Shown here one piece after another: positions 22,938-25,229 of a stretch of DNA of 25,229 nt; the first letter of the stretch is position 1; every line of letters begins with the position of its first letter. The notes under the pieces are model-generated. The model was not told where the DNA came from. It did not search any database and saw only the letters and a program-made list of their open reading frames with translations. This DNA comes from Marinimicrococcus sp033875255 (GTDB lineage Bacteria; Pseudomonadota; Alphaproteobacteria; Geminicoccales; Geminicoccaceae): the NCBI GenBank assembly GCA_033875255.1, contig JAWZSN010000041.1, positions 1-25,229 of the forward strand. The letters run 5' to 3'. Made by a program: the position numbers and the translations under genes.

Positions 22938-23924
22938 TTACGCCGTCGCCTTCATTTCACACACTCGCAGGGAGGGGGCTTCGCGTTGGAGGCTCGCCGA
23001 CATGGCAGCCAAGGCATTCTGGAGCCCCTCGCGCAGCCCAGTCCCGGCCTGCCACCCCATCTCTCGCAGGCGCCCGACATCCATGACCTTCCTGGGCGTA
23101 CCGTCGGGCTTCGTGGCGTCGAACACCAGCCGGCCCTCGAAGCCGACGACCTCGGCCACCAGCTCGGCCAGCTCGCGGATCGTGATGTCCTCGCCGGTGC
23201 CGACATTGACGGGCAGCGCGTTCGAGTAGCGCTCCAGCAGGAAGACGCAGGCATCGGCCAGATCGTCGACCTGCAGGAACTCGCGCCTGGGCGTGCCGGT
23301 GCCCCACACCACCACCTCCCCGTCGCCGCGCGCTTTGGCCTCGTGCATCTTGCGCAACAGTGCTGCCACCACGTGGCTGGTCTCGAGGTCGTAATTGTCG
23401 CCGGGGCCGTAGAGATTGGTGGGCATGGCGCTGATGAAGTCGGCGCCGTGCTGCCGCCGGTAGGCCTGGCACAGCCTGATCCCGGCGATCTTGGCGATGG
23501 CATAGGGCTCGTTGGTGGGCTCGAGCGGGCCGGTGAGCAGGTACTCCTCGCGTATGGGCTGCGGGCACTCCCGCGGGTAGATGCACGAGCTGCCGAGGAA
23601 CAGCAGCTTCTTCACCCCCGTCTCGAAGCTGGCGCGGATCAGGTTGGTCTGGATCAGCAGGTTCTGCTCGAGGAAGTCCACCGGACAGGTGCTGTTGGCG
23701 AGGATGCCGCCCACCTTCGCGGCGGCGATCACCACCACCTCGGGGCGGTGCTCCGCCATCCACGCCTCCACCGCCGCCTGGCGGGTGAGGTCGAGCTCGT
23801 CGCGGGTGGCGGTGAGGATCTCCACGGGCTCGCGCGCGAGCCGGCGGACCAGCGCCTGCCCCACCATGCCGCGATGCCCGGCCACGAACACCGAGCGACC
23901 GCGGAGATCGAACACGTCGCTCAT
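22938..23924 (-). CDS. fcl: GDP-L-fucose synthase
   Basis: A 328-residue epimerase-reductase that turns GDP-4-keto-6-deoxy-D-mannose, the product of the dehydratase two genes upstream, into GDP-L-fucose using NADPH. Seen: nucleotide-binding AGHRGMVGQALVRRL (15-29), AAKVGGI (68-74), and the Ser-Tyr-Lys triad Ser112 (LGSSCIYPREC), Tyr141 and Lys145 (NEPYAIAKIAG), with the same 29- and 4-residue spacing as in E. coli Fcl (Ser107, Tyr136, Lys140). Downstream come the substrate-binding TNLYGPGDNYD and the GTGTPRREFLQVDD block. The start ATG overlaps the FkbM gene's stop as ATGA. Family and reaction are secure. Confidence 0.96.
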   Translation of the reverse strand: MSDVFDLRGRSVFVAGHRGMVGQALVRRLAREPVEILTATRDELDLTRQAAVEAWMAEHRPEVVVIAAAKVGGILANSTCPVDFLEQNLLIQTNLIRASFETGVKKLLFLGSSCIYPRECPQPIREEYLLTGPLEPTNEPYAIAKIAGIRLCQAYRRQHGADFISAMPTNLYGPGDNYDLETSHVVAALLRKMHEAKARGDGEVVVWGTGTPRREFLQVDDLADACVFLLERYSNALPVNVGTGEDITIRELAELVAEVVGFEGRLVFDATKPDGTPRKVMDVGRLREMGWQAGTGLREGLQNALAAMSASLQREAPSLRVCEMKATA

Positions 23925-24823
23925 ATCTCGAGTCCCCGCACCCGCATTCTCGGCGCTTGAGCCAACCGGTGCCGTACGAAATCCACGTCACGGACGAAGA
24001 TTACATTTCCGCGACGATCGCCATCTGGACGAGCTACCAGCTCACGAGTCCATGGATCATACGCGAACGCGTCAAAGCCATGTGATGCGAGGGTATCTGC
24101 CACGGGCAGCGATCCCGTTGCGCGGTCGACGTCCAGATCCAGCACCTCGATCACCAGAGCCTTCAGGGCCGGGTTCGGGAGAACTCGTGCCGCACCTTCT
24201 AGCACTTCCGCCTCAAACCCTTCCACGTCAACTTTGATTATCTCGGGCGCTCGACGCTCAAATATTGAGTCTATCGTCCTCACTGATACTTCCATCGAAG
24301 GAACATTATCGACAATATTCTTATCAATGAATTTATTGGTTGTGTCTGCATTACAGGAGAATCTTGCAGTACCCGAACGTGCGCCCACGGCCGAAGCGCA
24401 CACGCGCACTCGTCCGTCAAGCTCGTTCAACTCTATGTTCGCTTTCAGCCGTTCCAACGTCTCCGGGACGGGCTCGACAGCTACCACATCGGCTCCGGCA
24501 ACGCCTGCCGCAAGGATAGTATACGATCCTGCGTTCGCGCCCACGTCACCAAACAAGTCGCCACTACGAAGGGCATGGGTGACGAACGCCATATCGGTGA
24601 ACTCGTGCAAGCCCACGTAGATGTTTCCGGTAATACCCGTCTCGCCGGCTCGGGCGAGGAGCCGGGTTTGACCCGCGAACTTCACGATACGGGGCCGCCG
24701 GGAAACTCGCGACATGAGCTGCCAAGCAGCAAAGATTGCGAGAGATCGCACAGGCTGACGCGAGCCCAGCGGATGATCCACGATGAACGCCGCGGTCCGG
24801 CTGACGCTTGCCAGCAAACTCAT
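23921..24823 (-). CDS. FkbM-family methyltransferase
   Basis: A 300-residue SAM-dependent methyltransferase of the FkbM family, which methylates hydroxyls on sugars and polyketides. Seen: motif I FGDVGANAGSYT (91-102), AVEPVPETLERLKANI (115-130), and the family signature IKVDVEGFEAEVLEG (196-210). Residues 1-85 form an extra N-terminal helical part with a short hydrophobic segment (about 24-40). The gene sits between gmd and fcl, whose products act one after the other, and both its ends overlap its neighbours (ATGA), so it belongs to the fucose module. O-methylation of fucose or of the finished chain is plausible. The stretch around 24290-24370 is markedly AT-rich against the flanking dehydratase and synthase genes, which hints at separate ancestry. 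Confidence 0.88.
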   Translation of the reverse strand: MSLLASVSRTAAFIVDHPLGSRQPVRSLAIFAAWQLMSRVSRRPRIVKFAGQTRLLARAGETGITGNIYVGLHEFTDMAFVTHALRSGDLFGDVGANAGSYTILAAGVAGADVVAVEPVPETLERLKANIELNELDGRVRVCASAVGARSGTARFSCNADTTNKFIDKNIVDNVPSMEVSVRTIDSIFERRAPEIIKVDVEGFEAEVLEGAARVLPNPALKALVIEVLDLDVDRATGSLPVADTLASHGFDAFAYDPWTRELVARPDGDRRGNVIFVRDVDFVRHRLAQAPRMRVRGLEI

Positions 24824-25229
24824 TCCGCCGCATCCAACCTGCGCCCCGAGGCCGCCTCCAGCTCCACCGCCCTGAGGTCCTCGCGCACCATCTCGGCCAC
24901 CAGATCGGCGAACCCGACGGTGTGCCGCCAGCCCAGCTTCTCCCTCGCCTTCGAGGGATCGCCGAGGAGAAAATCGACCTCGAGGGGGCGGAAATAGCGC
25001 GGGTCCACCTCCACGAGGCAGCGCCCGGTGCGGGCGCAATAGCCCTTTTCCTCCACGCCCGAGCCGCGCCACTCGATGGTCATGCCGGCCTGCGCGAAGG
25101 CCCGCTCGACGAACTCGCGCACGCTGTGCGCCTCGCCGGTGGCCAGGACAAAATCCTCGGGCTGGTCCTGCTGGAGGATCCGCCACATGCCCTCGACATA
25201 GTCGCGGGCATGGCCCCAGTCGCGCCTGG
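24820..25229 (-). CDS. gmd: GDP-mannose 4,6-dehydratase, C-terminal part (cut by window edge)
   Basis: The last 135 or so codons of GDP-mannose 4,6-dehydratase, which makes GDP-4-keto-6-deoxy-D-mannose, the first committed step to GDP-L-fucose. The readable part starts inside the hallmark RRDWGHARDYVEGMWRIL and goes on to FVLATGEAHSVREFVERAF and the VDPRYFRPLEVDFLLGDPSK segment, which holds the conserved Arg-Pro-x-Glu-Val-x-x-Leu-x-Gly-Asp motif of this enzyme. The window begins upstream of the catalytic Thr/Tyr/Lys region, so that part is not visible. The stop overlaps the FkbM start (ATGA). The operon's promoter must lie beyond this gene, outside the window. Confidence 0.95.
   Translation of the reverse strand, partial: RRDWGHARDYVEGMWRILQQDQPEDFVLATGEAHSVREFVERAFAQAGMTIEWRGSGVEEKGYCARTGRCLVEVDPRYFRPLEVDFLLGDPSKAREKLGWRHTVGFADLVAEMVREDLRAVELEAASGRRLDAAE

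Noticed and set aside
24823..25229. JUMPstart/ops element or promoter for the operon
   Set aside because: The right edge of the window is inside the gmd coding sequence. No such element is seen, and the promoter must lie further upstream.

Overview
This is about 25 kb of high-GC DNA from a Gram-negative bacterium, most likely an alphaproteobacterium. That guess rests on base composition, the insertion-sequence families (IS5, IS1182, IS1380) and the style of the polysaccharide genes. No rRNA, tRNA or taxonomic marker gene is present, so genus and family cannot be resolved.

Left third (1 to about 7,420): a graveyard of insertion sequences. Remnants of an IS427-like IS5 element, a second IS5 type (three broken copies and one intact), an IS1380 element, an IS66/IS3-type helix-turn-helix OrfA and an IS1182 element lie end to end and sometimes inside one another. 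Only the IS5 transposase at 6255-7337 looks able to work. Between the wrecks are one well-preserved antitoxin gene of the MbcA/ParS/Xre (DUF2384) type with no toxin beside it, and an AT-richer small ORF of unknown origin.

Middle (about 7,420 to 10,140): a Wzy_C-type O-antigen ligase/polymerase on the minus strand. It is divergent from two tandem, paralogous small plus-strand genes (9280-9639 and 9663-10001) of unknown function. These two have their own candidate promoter and end at a 14-bp perfect hairpin. A 21-bp-period direct repeat lies just upstream of the ligase.

Right 60% (10,141 to the end): one long minus-strand run of 16 genes for a surface polysaccharide, transcribed from beyond the right edge. 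In order of transcription it encodes GDP-mannose 4,6-dehydratase (cut by the window edge), an FkbM methyltransferase, GDP-L-fucose synthase, UDP-glucuronate decarboxylase, a WcaI/WbuB-like glycosyltransferase, a methyltransferase, a WcaF-like acetyltransferase, a Wzx-like flippase, a PAPS-dependent-type sulfotransferase, two GT4-type glycosyltransferases, a Wzy-like polymerase, a glycosyltransferase stump, another GT4 glycosyltransferase, a GT2 glycosyltransferase and a second SAM methyltransferase. Most junctions are 4-nt ATGA/GTGA overlaps, so translation is probably coupled.

Together the genes predict a Wzx/Wzy-route glycan built with GDP-L-fucose and UDP-xylose. It would be decorated with O-methyl, O-acetyl and possibly sulfate groups, then ligated or further polymerised by the Wzy_C protein. 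The two small paralogues inside the locus are the least explained genes here.
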